Positions 1 through 6,629 of a stretch of DNA of 13,067 nucleotides are shown in pieces; position 1 is the first letter of the stretch, and the number at the start of each line of letters is the position of its first letter. This stretch comes from CAJWKT01 sp964465375 (GTDB lineage: Bacteria; Pseudomonadota; Gammaproteobacteria; Steroidobacterales; Rariloculaceae). The position numbers were made by a program, and so were the translations under genes. A model generated the notes under the pieces. The model searched no databases and had not been told where the DNA came from. It saw nothing but the letters and a program-made list of their open reading frames with translations. The stretch is from contig CAYXIJ010000038.1 of the NCBI GenBank assembly GCA_964465375.1, forward strand, positions 1-13,067, given 5' to 3'.

Positions 1-151
1 ACCCGCCGAGATTACCACCGTCCCCGATCGGCTCACTGGTAACAAAAAAGGTCATTGGCGTACCGCCCAACATGCCATGCTGCGCGACCGCCCCGGAAGA
101 ACTTGCAGCGCACAAAATCAAAGTCGCCGCAGAAATTCCATACTTTCCCAT
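1..151 (-). CDS. Secreted protein of unknown function, N-terminal part only
   Basis: This is the first 50 codons of a leftward gene whose 3' end lies outside the window. The ATG at 151 is preceded by a strong GGAGG Shine-Dalgarno motif with 5 nt spacing. Residues 1-23 form a signal peptide: a short Lys-containing start (MGKYG), a hydrophobic stretch (ISAATLILCAASSSG) and a plausible signal peptidase I site after AVA. The mature start contains MTFFVTSEPIGDGGNLGG. From memory, this resembles the opening of a family of small exported proteobacterial proteins with a GDGxNLGGLAGADAHCQ-type motif, sometimes labelled lectin-like. Its function is not established. The gene lies 46 nt downstream of mnmE on the same strand, but its own strong ribosome binding site suggests independent translation. 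Confident as a secreted protein start; the family assignment is tentative. Confidence 0.62.
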   Translation of the reverse strand, partial: MGKYGISAATLILCAASSSGAVAQHGMLGGTPMTFFVTSEPIGDGGNLGG

Positions 152-197
152 TAGCGCCTCCGCTTCGATCATATATGCCCCTCAGAAGATACACTGC

Positions 198-1553
198 CTA
201 CTTGCCAATACAAAAGCTAGAGAAAATTTCTCCCAATAAATCATCGCTAGTCAATTCGCCCGTAACAGCGCCGAGTGCGCTTTGAGCGAGCTTCAGTTCT
301 TCAGCTGAAAGCTCTAGTGCCTGGGCACAAACCAGTTGGTCTACCGCGTTCCCGATATGATCTTGTGCTCGCGTAAGCCCTTCAACATGTCTAGAGCGAG
401 CACTGAAAGCCCCAGCAGAGTTACCTGCGTAACCAGCTGTTTCCTTAAGGTGCTCGACCAGGAGCGGCACGCCTTCGCCGGTCAGTGCTGAAATGCGAAA
501 ACACTTGACGCCTTCGTAACTGAAAATGCCGGCCGCATTTTCCACAAGGTCTACCTTGTTGCGAAGCAACACCCAAACGGCGGCGTCCCCAAGTTCACGA
601 CGGGCTTTGGCGTAATCCTGTTTAATGTTGGACTGGATGTCTGTTACCCACAGCACACAATCTGCTCGCCTGAGTTCCTGGTGTGCCCGGCGCGACCCTT
701 CGGCTTCCACGGGATCGTTTGATTTTCTCAGTCCCGCAGTATCCGCAACACTGACCGGCAGGCCATCCAAAGATAAATGTTCATGCAATACATCGCGCGT
801 CGTGCCGGGAATATCCGTAACGATTGCCGAATCGTGTCCGGAGAGCCTGTTGAGCAAACTTGACTTCCCTGCGTTAGGCGGGCCAACGATCACTACACTC
901 AGCCCGTCTCTTAGTGCCCTTCCCTCCCGCGTCTCCGCTAACAGCGATTTTGATTGTGCTTTCAGATCTTTCAGTTGGTGCACAAGTCTTCTTTTGCTCT
1001 CCAGTTCCAACTCCTCGTCCGGAAAATCAAGTGACGCCTCTATTTGTACTCTCACTGCAGTAAGTTCTTTTTGAAGCTCATAGACGGACGCTGAAAACCG
1101 CCCATCTAGTGAGCGCAGGGCTGCACGCGCTGCCTGTCTCGACCCGCTGTTCACAAGATCGGCTATCGCCTCCGCCTGCGCTAAATCAATCTTCTCGTTA
1201 AGAAAGGCGCGCAAGCTAAACTCACCGCGCTCCGCCGCCCGAGCACCCATCCTGTAGGCGCTTGTAAGTAACCAGTTGCTCACGACCGCTCCGCCATGCC
1301 CGTGCAGTTCAATCACGTCCTCTCCGGTGAAAGACCTTGGGTGTGGGAAAAAAAGCATAAGGCCCTGATCAATTCGCTGGCCCTCATCATCCCGAAATAC
1401 GCATGTGTGGGCTTGCCGCGGCTCCGGTGAAATTCCGCCTATTCGCTGCCCAATGGCAAGGGCCTCTGGTCCCGAAATACGAATAATCGCTATGCCACCC
1501 AGGCCACTCGGAGTGGCCAGTGCGGCGATAGTGTCCTGCTGTGCATTGTGCAA
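198..1553 (-). CDS. mnmE: tRNA modification GTPase MnmE
   Basis: MnmE (TrmE) acts with MnmG in the cytoplasm to place the carboxymethylaminomethyl group on C5 of the wobble uridine in several tRNAs, using a folate one-carbon unit. The 451-residue protein has the normal family length. The N-terminal folate-binding domain opens with DTIAALATPSGLGGIAIIRISG-like sequence. A helical domain follows, with an inserted Ras-like G domain: G1 GPPNAGKS (224-231), G2 DIPGTTRD (247-254), G3 DTAG (271-274), G4 NKVD (332-335), G5 SAL (355-357). The protein ends in the catalytic C-I-G-K tail (Cys448). The start is a TTG at 1553: an in-frame TAA lies 6 nt upstream, and the nearby ATG at 1546 is out of frame. 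It is the last gene of the rpmH-rnpA-yidC-mnmE operon, 20 nt after yidC. Confidence 0.97.
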   Translation of the reverse strand: MHNAQQDTIAALATPSGLGGIAIIRISGPEALAIGQRIGGISPEPRQAHTCVFRDDEGQRIDQGLMLFFPHPRSFTGEDVIELHGHGGAVVSNWLLTSAYRMGARAAERGEFSLRAFLNEKIDLAQAEAIADLVNSGSRQAARAALRSLDGRFSASVYELQKELTAVRVQIEASLDFPDEELELESKRRLVHQLKDLKAQSKSLLAETREGRALRDGLSVVIVGPPNAGKSSLLNRLSGHDSAIVTDIPGTTRDVLHEHLSLDGLPVSVADTAGLRKSNDPVEAEGSRRAHQELRRADCVLWVTDIQSNIKQDYAKARRELGDAAVWVLLRNKVDLVENAAGIFSYEGVKCFRISALTGEGVPLLVEHLKETAGYAGNSAGAFSARSRHVEGLTRAQDHIGNAVDQLVCAQALELSAEELKLAQSALGAVTGELTSDDLLGEIFSSFCIGK

Positions 1554-1573
1554 AGCTTAATCGCCCCGCCTGT

Positions 1574-3211
1574 TTATTGGGCCGCCACAAGTTTGTTGAT
1601 GCGCCACTGCTGCGCAATGGATAAAACAGCATTGGTTAGCCAATAAAGCACCAGGCCCGCGGGGAAAAAAGCAAACATTACTGAGAACGCGACCGGCATG
1701 AACTGCAAAACCTTTGCTTGCATAGGATCCGTCGCTGGAGATGGGTTGAGCTTTTGCTGAAAAAACATCGCGGCGCCATTTAGAACAGGAAGTATAAAAA
1801 ACGGGTCTCTTGCAGACAGATCATCTATCCATAACATAAATGGTGCCTGCCTCATCTCTACGCTTTCAATCAGTACCCAATAGAAGGCAAAGAAAAAAGG
1901 CATTTGTATCAGTATGGGTAGACAGCCCGCTGCCGGATTTACCTTTTCTCTTTTGTACATCTCCATGGTCTTGCGGGTAAGTTCTTCCCGGTTGTCTTTG
2001 TACTGCTCCTGGAGTGCTTTCATGCGGGGCTGCAGCTGACGAAGTTTGGCCATAGACCGGCCGCTCGCCGCGGTCAGCTTATAGAATGCTAGCTTTATGA
2101 GCAGGGTAACGAGGATGATGGCAAGCCCCCAGTTGCCTACATAAGAGTGTGCCTTGGAAAGAAGCCAGAAAAGAGGTTGTGATAAAAGCGTTAATTTACC
2201 GTAGTCGACTGTTTGTTCCAGTTTGTTTCCGGTCGCCGCCAGCTGATTTTGAAGTTTTGGTCCCACGAAAAGCTGAAACACAAACTCTAGTTCGCTGCCT
2301 GGAGGAACTTCCTTAACACCACTAAGCGCTGTTATTACATAATCTGATCCGCGTACGGAAGCTTGGTAATTTATCTGCTCGTCCGGTGGCGGGACAATAG
2401 CTGCAACAAAATGATGTTGGATGCCAGCCAGCCAACCACCCATATTAGATTGCACTAACGGGGTCTCAGCCAAATCATCAACATCTAGCTTCTCATATCC
2501 ATTCCCATCGGACAGCACTGGCCCTCTAAAAGAATATGAATCAACATCAGTAAATGAGCGTTCAAGGGGGATGTTTCGACGCACCATTTGCGCATAGGCA
2601 GCGCCCCGCCAAATAACATCAGATCGATTTTCGAGCAATACTTTAAGCTCAATGCCATACTGCCCTCTTCGAAATGTATAAACTTTCTCTGCTCCCAGCA
2701 GACCCTCTTCCTCCCAGCTTAAGCTGACCTGAAGTTCTTCCTCATCCAAACCAAGCACATATTCCGGCCTCGCGCTCTGAAACACAGCGAGGTGATTGGG
2801 CTCTATATCCTCCTCAGCTGTTCTAAGGCCGCTCTGAAAAACCCACCGCTCAGCATCAACAAAATCCAATAAACGCATTGGCACATCTGGCACATCTTTG
2901 TCTACTGGGTAATCAGACAAATCAACACGGACTAGATCGCCGCCTTGTTCATTTATAGTTACATCCAATACATCGGTACGAATGCGGACCGGAGCAGATA
3001 ACGATTGTTGGGGGGGGTTGTCGCGTGACAAAACTGCCGAGAGATCGGGCGCGAGCTCGAGGCCCTCTACTAAAATTTCTGGCAGCTCTTGTTCCGAACC
3101 ACTGACCTGCTCCTCTGGGACTATTGGCTGATAGTCGGTAACCCATGCTCTGTAAGTTAGCCACATGAAAGCAAACAGTCCCAGCCACAAAAATAATCTA
3201 GGGTTATCCAT
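1574..3211 (-). CDS. yidC: Membrane protein insertase YidC
   Basis: YidC inserts and folds inner-membrane proteins, alone or with the Sec translocon. The 545 residues match the Gram-negative form. An N-terminal membrane anchor (about 5-20, LFLWLGLFAFMWL) precedes a periplasmic beta-sandwich domain (about 60-340). The conserved insertase core (about 345-540) has HSYVGNWGLAIILVTLLIKL, a charged cytoplasmic hairpin, and VNPAAGCLPILIQMP in the third membrane segment. The positive residue facing the hydrophilic groove is Lys373, where E. coli has Arg; Lys is, to my knowledge, usual in Pseudomonas-like proteins. The ATG at 3211 lies inside the end of rnpA with an 8-nt overlap and no clear Shine-Dalgarno motif, which suggests translational coupling to rnpA. 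The usual yidD gene between rnpA and yidC is missing. Confidence 0.97.
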   Translation of the reverse strand: MDNPRLFLWLGLFAFMWLTYRAWVTDYQPIVPEEQVSGSEQELPEILVEGLELAPDLSAVLSRDNPPQQSLSAPVRIRTDVLDVTINEQGGDLVRVDLSDYPVDKDVPDVPMRLLDFVDAERWVFQSGLRTAEEDIEPNHLAVFQSARPEYVLGLDEEELQVSLSWEEEGLLGAEKVYTFRRGQYGIELKVLLENRSDVIWRGAAYAQMVRRNIPLERSFTDVDSYSFRGPVLSDGNGYEKLDVDDLAETPLVQSNMGGWLAGIQHHFVAAIVPPPDEQINYQASVRGSDYVITALSGVKEVPPGSELEFVFQLFVGPKLQNQLAATGNKLEQTVDYGKLTLLSQPLFWLLSKAHSYVGNWGLAIILVTLLIKLAFYKLTAASGRSMAKLRQLQPRMKALQEQYKDNREELTRKTMEMYKREKVNPAAGCLPILIQMPFFFAFYWVLIESVEMRQAPFMLWIDDLSARDPFFILPVLNGAAMFFQQKLNPSPATDPMQAKVLQFMPVAFSVMFAFFPAGLVLYWLTNAVLSIAQQWRINKLVAAQ

Positions 3212-3572
3212 TTCGTTTTTCGTCTGCCTTCTGCGTTAATTGCCGAAAGTGTTTTTCTAGGCTTCTTTTCAGCATGTTGTTTTCTTCGGCCACGGCCGCT
3301 GGGCGAGCTATCACAACAAAATCCCAGTCCGGCAAACCATTTTGGCAGCGAAAGGCTTCTCGGGCCAGCCGCTTAAGGCGATTTCGAACCACGGCTTTAG
3401 AAGCTACTCGCTTTGAAACAGCAAGTCCTAGCCGGGGTGCATTGGAGTCGTTTTCTTTCCCTAACACCGTAAAAAATCTATCAGCGCATCGCGATGACCC
3501 GCGAAATAAGCGGGTGAAATCCTTTGAGCGCGTTAGGCGCAGGTGGTGGCCGAAATCATCGGATGCGGGCAC
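3204..3572 (-). CDS. rnpA: Ribonuclease P protein component
   Basis: RnpA is the small basic protein that binds the RNase P RNA and helps cleave the 5' leader of precursor tRNAs. The 122-residue protein has the family signature RNRLKRLAREAFR at residues 63-75, together with the N-terminal LRLTRSKDFTRLF and the RLGLAVSKRVASKAVVRNR strand-helix region that lines the RNA-binding cleft. The start is GTG at 3572; no in-frame ATG lies before the conserved LRLTRSKDF block, and a GGAG motif lies 11 nt upstream. It follows rpmH by 27 nt, the canonical rpmH-rnpA pair, and its stop codon overlaps the start of yidC. A start slightly different from the GTG cannot be excluded. Confidence 0.95.
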   Translation of the reverse strand: MPASDDFGHHLRLTRSKDFTRLFRGSSRCADRFFTVLGKENDSNAPRLGLAVSKRVASKAVVRNRLKRLAREAFRCQNGLPDWDFVVIARPAAVAEENNMLKRSLEKHFRQLTQKADEKRNG

Positions 3573-3599
3573 CGATTTACTTACTCCGGCCCCACGCCC

Positions 3600-3734
3600 T
3601 TAGGGTGCGAGTCGGGCCCGTCCCTTTGCTCGCCGGCGCTGAATGACTTTGCGGCCGCCCTTGGTGGCCATGCGGGCTCTAAACCCATGATTTCGTTTGC
3701 GCCGCAGGTTGCTTGGTTGGAATGTTCTTTTCAT
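3600..3734 (-). CDS. rpmH: 50S ribosomal protein L34
   Basis: L34 is a very small, highly basic protein of the large ribosomal subunit. The translated 44 residues begin MKRTFQPSNLRRKRNHGF, continue RARMATKGGRKVIQRRRAKG and end RARLAP, a near-complete match to the bacterial L34 consensus and its usual length of 44-46 residues. It is the first gene of the leftward operon, with rnpA starting 27 nt after its stop. The ATG at 3734 has no strong Shine-Dalgarno motif. A sigma-70 promoter lies about 85-110 nt upstream. Confidence 0.98.
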   Translation of the reverse strand: MKRTFQPSNLRRKRNHGFRARMATKGGRKVIQRRRAKGRARLAP

Positions 3735-3816
3735 TACTAACTGGTTTTTGGCTGCCGCCCGGTGCTAAAAGTACTAGGCAAAACAAGGAGATGTGCTTAT
3801 CCGAGAGAATTGCCGG

Positions 3817-3845
3817 ACTCTACGCGGGAGCACACACTCTGTCAA
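3817..3845 (-). promoter_or_regulatory. Sigma-70 promoter for rpmH-rnpA-yidC-mnmE
   Basis: Read on the minus strand, a perfect -35 box TTGACA (plus-strand 3840-3845) is separated by 17 nt from TAGAGT (3817-3822), which matches four of the six bases of the -10 consensus. Transcription would begin near 3810 and leave a leader of about 75 nt before rpmH. No other candidate of similar quality was seen on this strand between rpmH and dnaA. The boxes are seen directly; promoter activity is inferred. Confidence 0.7.
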
Positions 3846-3866
3846 TAGACATGTGTGAGCTTAAAC

Positions 3867-3875
3867 TGTGGATAA
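3867..3875 (-). promoter_or_regulatory. Perfect DnaA box upstream of dnaA
   Basis: The minus strand reads TTATCCACA, an exact match to the strong DnaA box. It lies 77 nt before the dnaA start and 21 nt from the -35 box of the leftward rpmH promoter. A DnaA box here is typical for autorepression of dnaA, and in Pseudomonas-type chromosomes this gap holds the origin. I see only this one good box in the gap, so autoregulation is at least as likely as an origin role. Confidence 0.8.
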
Positions 3876-3952
3876 CTTTCTCGGTCCCGTATAGACTGAA
3901 GGGCAACCCTGGGGGCCCGCCCCCAATTCGATAAAACTAATAAAGAAGTGTA

Positions 3953-5305
3953 GTGACAGAGAACCCAGCGGTACACCCGTCCCTTTGGCCGCAGTGCGCT
4001 CGAGCGCTTAAAGCAGAGCTTTCTGAGCAGCAGTTCAACACGTGGATCCGGCCATTGCAGGCCATTGAGGAGGGTAGCGTGCTTACTCTCTTGGCACCGA
4101 ATCGTTTTGTGGTTGATTGGGTTAAGCAACACTGTTTGGATTTAATTTCTGAGGAAGTAAGGCTAAGCTCAGATTCTGGAAGAGCCTCGGTTGTCCTTGA
4201 GGTTGGGTCCCGACACAGCCTTCCTGTAGTAGAAAACCTGCCTTCGTCCTCGCCCAGGCTGGGTTCCTCCGAGCCCAAGGTTATTGGTAGTCGCCTTAAT
4301 TCGCTCTTTACGTTTGATCAATTTGTGGAAGGTAAAAGCAACCAGCTTGCTAGAGCTGCTGCCGTTCAAGTAGGAACCAATCCCGGCCACGCATATAACC
4401 CTCTTTTTATATACGGTGGTGTCGGTCTTGGAAAAACACACCTTATGCAAGCTATTGGTAATGTGATTCTTCAATCTAACCCCACCGCAAGGGTTGCCTA
4501 TATACACTCAGAGCGCTTTGTTAGCGATATGGTGCGCGGGTTACAGCACAACAAAATCTCTGCCTTTAAAAAAACATACCGTACCCTTGATGCTCTTCTT
4601 ATCGATGACATTCAGTTCTTTGCTGGAAAGGAGCGCTCTCAAGAAGAGTTTTTTCATACGTTTAACACCTTGCTTGAGGGTCAGCGCCAGATTGTACTTA
4701 CCTGTGACCGGTATCCAAAAGAGGTGGTGGGGCTTGAGGAGCGTCTAAAATCAAGATTTGGTTGGGGCCTTACGGTTGCTATTGAGCCCCCCGAACTGGA
4801 AACGAGCGTTGCTATCCTTATGAGTAAGGCGGCAGTAGAGCATTGCCAGTTACCTGAAGAGGTGGCTTTTTTTATAGCCCAGCGGATTCGCTCTAACGTT
4901 CGTGAGCTTGAGGGGGCCCTAAGAAGGGTAATGGCAAACTCAAGGTTTACCGGGCAACCCATAACACTTCAGTTCACAAAGGATGCGCTAAGAGATCTCC
5001 TCGCCCTTCAGGAGAAACTTGTTACTATAGAGAACATCCAAAAAACTGTAGCGGAATACTTTAAGATTCGTGTAGCTGATCTTCTTACTAAGCGCCGAAG
5101 CCGGTCTATTACGCGCCCGAGGCAAATTGCTATGGCTCTTGCAAAGGAACTTACTACCCACAGCCTGCCCGAAATAGGTGATGCGTTTGGTGGTAGAGAC
5201 CATACTACTGTATTGCATGCGTGTCGCCGTATTAAGTTTCTTGGTGAAACCGAGACCCGAGTAGCGGAAGATTATGCAAACCTATTAAGGGTACTGAGCG
5301 GGTAG
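3953..5305 (+). CDS. dnaA: Chromosomal replication initiator DnaA
   Basis: DnaA binds DnaA boxes at the origin as an ATP-dependent oligomer, melts the unwinding element and loads the replicative helicase. The 450 residues show all four domains: domain I (about 1-80, LWPQCARALKAELSEQQFNTW); a short linker (about 85-112); the AAA+ domain III with Walker A GGVGLGKT (155-162) and Walker B LLIDDI (215-220); and domain IV with the DNA-binding signature ending GGRDHTTVLHACRRI. The linker is short compared with enteric DnaA. The start is GTG at 3953 with a weak AAGAAG motif upstream; a nearby GTG at 3948 is out of frame. It is the first gene of the rightward block. DnaA boxes lie on both sides of it, so autoregulation is likely. 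Confidence 0.98.
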   Translation: MTENPAVHPSLWPQCARALKAELSEQQFNTWIRPLQAIEEGSVLTLLAPNRFVVDWVKQHCLDLISEEVRLSSDSGRASVVLEVGSRHSLPVVENLPSSSPRLGSSEPKVIGSRLNSLFTFDQFVEGKSNQLARAAAVQVGTNPGHAYNPLFIYGGVGLGKTHLMQAIGNVILQSNPTARVAYIHSERFVSDMVRGLQHNKISAFKKTYRTLDALLIDDIQFFAGKERSQEEFFHTFNTLLEGQRQIVLTCDRYPKEVVGLEERLKSRFGWGLTVAIEPPELETSVAILMSKAAVEHCQLPEEVAFFIAQRIRSNVRELEGALRRVMANSRFTGQPITLQFTKDALRDLLALQEKLVTIENIQKTVAEYFKIRVADLLTKRRSRSITRPRQIAMALAKELTTHSLPEIGDAFGGRDHTTVLHACRRIKFLGETETRVAEDYANLLRVLSG

Positions 5306-5508
5306 TGTGTAAATGTTGTGTATAAAAATATTATCCTTATTTTTTCACACCTCTTGCACAACAATACCACCCATTATTAAGGGGTTTATTAAACACATAA
5401 GTATTTGTTTTTTAATGATTTTTAATGTTTATCCGCAGTTTTTTTGTTGATTATTATAGTAATAACTAATTAATAGTATTAATAATAATATAATTAGGTA
5501 AATAAAAT
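5306..5508. other. dnaA-dnaN intergenic region, candidate replication origin
   Basis: This 203-nt gap is extremely AT-rich. The last 62 nt before dnaN contain only 6 G or C bases by eye count. It holds a perfect DnaA box on the minus strand (5317-5325, TTATACACA) and three plus-strand boxes with one mismatch to TTATNCACA: 5341-5349 TTTTTCACA, 5389-5397 TTAAACACA and 5429-5437 TTATCCGCA. A 9-nt repeat TTTTTAATG occurs twice at a 10-nt period (5409-5417, 5419-5427). Beyond the last box, about 5447-5495 is rich in TAG/TAA/AAT triplets, resembling the DnaA-trio elements of bacterial unwinding regions. The layout of boxes followed by an AT-rich stretch fits a DNA unwinding element. The dnaN promoter must also lie here or in dnaA. 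Origin function is inferred. Confidence 0.6.
5317..5325 (-). promoter_or_regulatory. Perfect DnaA box downstream of dnaA
   Basis: The minus strand reads TTATACACA, an exact match to TTATNCACA and identical to box R2 of the E. coli origin. It begins 12 nt after the dnaA stop codon and is the strongest of the boxes in this gap. Confidence 0.75.
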
Positions 5509-6606
5509 ATGAACCTCAAAATACCACAGGAACTTTTATTAAAATCTCTTCAGGCGGTTATTGGTGTGGTGGAACGCAAGCAAAACATGCCCATACTAAA
5601 TAATATTTTACTAACCCTCACCAACGAAACACTAAGCATTACTGCAACCGACCTAGAGGTCGAACTAGTTGCCGAAACAAAAGTTGAAACAGAAACCCCA
5701 GGAGAAACCACTGTTCCGGGCCGCAAACTCTACGATATTTGTCGTGCTCTTCCCGATGGTGCCGACATACACATAAACCAAACCAACGAAAAAGTAACCG
5801 TTAGAGCAGGAAGGAGCCGATTTACACTAGCAACCCTAAAAGCAACCGATTTTCCGGTGGTAGATGAAGTTGCAGCACAACAAACCATCAGGGTTCCTCG
5901 AAAGGACCTAAAAAGACTACTTCAAAAAACTCATTTTGCAATGGCCCAACAAGATGTAAGGTATTATCTTAACGGGCTTTGCCTTGAAACAACCAACCAA
6001 ACATTTAGAGCGATAGCAACAGACGGGCACCGTCTGGCGCTATCTGAAGTTGCACTAAAAGAAGCAACGGACCTTAATGAGCAAGTCATCCTGCCGCGAA
6101 AGGGCGTTATGGAACTAGAGAGGCTCCTTGATGACGAAGGCGACCTAGAATTAAGCCTGGGCTCAAACCACATTAGGGCCCAAATAAATAACATCCGTTT
6201 CACCTCTAAACTCATCGACGGACGATTTCCCGAATATGATCGGGTTTTGCCGAAAGACTGCCACCACGTAGTTACAGCGGATCGAGGTCTTTTAAGACAA
6301 GCCCTACAAAGAGCCGCCATTCTCTCCAACGAAAAGTATCGCGGCGTCCGTCTAGACCTAGATGAGAACAAAATAACAATAGAGGCAAATAATCCCGAAC
6401 AAGAAGAGGCCGAGGAGGCCTTAGAGGTACAGTATGGTGGCGAAAAGATGGAAATCGGCTTCAACGTTAACTATTTACTAGATGCCCTAGGTGCTGTGGA
6501 AGAGGATCAAGTCGAGCTGGGGTTATCTGATGCAAACTCAAGCTGCCTTATTCGAGCACCGGGTACTAAGGCTACTCGGTATGTAGTAATGCCGATGCGG
6601 CTCTAA
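5509..6606 (+). CDS. dnaN: DNA polymerase III beta sliding clamp
   Basis: DnaN is the ring-shaped dimer that encircles DNA and tethers DNA polymerase III and many repair proteins. The 365 residues match the family length (E. coli 366). Three similar clamp folds lie at about 1-120, 121-245 and 246-365. The start MNLKIPQELLLKSLQAVIGVV and the end RYVVMPMRL, which helps form the hydrophobic partner-binding pocket, are both canonical. The ATG at 5509 is preceded by an AGG motif about 9 nt upstream in a very AT-rich leader. recF follows after 23 nt. The coding strand is noticeably rich in A and C, unlike dnaA, which is rich in T and G. Confidence 0.98.
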   Translation: MNLKIPQELLLKSLQAVIGVVERKQNMPILNNILLTLTNETLSITATDLEVELVAETKVETETPGETTVPGRKLYDICRALPDGADIHINQTNEKVTVRAGRSRFTLATLKATDFPVVDEVAAQQTIRVPRKDLKRLLQKTHFAMAQQDVRYYLNGLCLETTNQTFRAIATDGHRLALSEVALKEATDLNEQVILPRKGVMELERLLDDEGDLELSLGSNHIRAQINNIRFTSKLIDGRFPEYDRVLPKDCHHVVTADRGLLRQALQRAAILSNEKYRGVRLDLDENKITIEANNPEQEEAEEALEVQYGGEKMEIGFNVNYLLDALGAVEEDQVELGLSDANSSCLIRAPGTKATRYVVMPMRL

Positions 6607-6629
6607 GGCCCCCCAAAACGCTGTCCAGA

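Larger units (their letters stand above)
3735..3952. promoter_or_regulatory. rpmH-dnaA divergent control region
   Basis: This 218-nt gap separates the divergent rpmH and dnaA genes. It holds the rpmH promoter and one perfect DnaA box. A GC-rich perfect hairpin, GGGGGC-CC-GCCCCC (3911-3924), sits 28 nt before the dnaA start. No convincing sigma-70 promoter for dnaA was found. The gap has no long AT-rich stretch, which argues against it being the main strand-opening site. It carries no credible gene. Confidence 0.7.

Noticed and set aside
3543..3740. Rightward open frame opposite rpmH and rnpA
   Set aside because: It is the antisense shadow of rpmH, whose L34 sequence is unmistakable.
3797..3805. 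Extra DnaA box TTATCCGAG upstream of dnaA
   Set aside because: Three mismatches at the important 3' end of the box.
3713..3934. Rightward 73-residue open frame between rpmH and dnaA
   Set aside because: No ribosome binding site or recognisable sequence; it overlaps the rpmH start and control region and ends just before dnaA.
4036..4046. parS-like CACGTG in dnaA
   Set aside because: The flanks do not match the parS arms, so this is a chance hexamer.
5371..5387. Terminator for dnaA at ACCC...GGGT followed by TTTATT
   Set aside because: The stem is only about 4 bp with a long loop, and the T-run is broken; it is more likely part of the AT-rich origin region.
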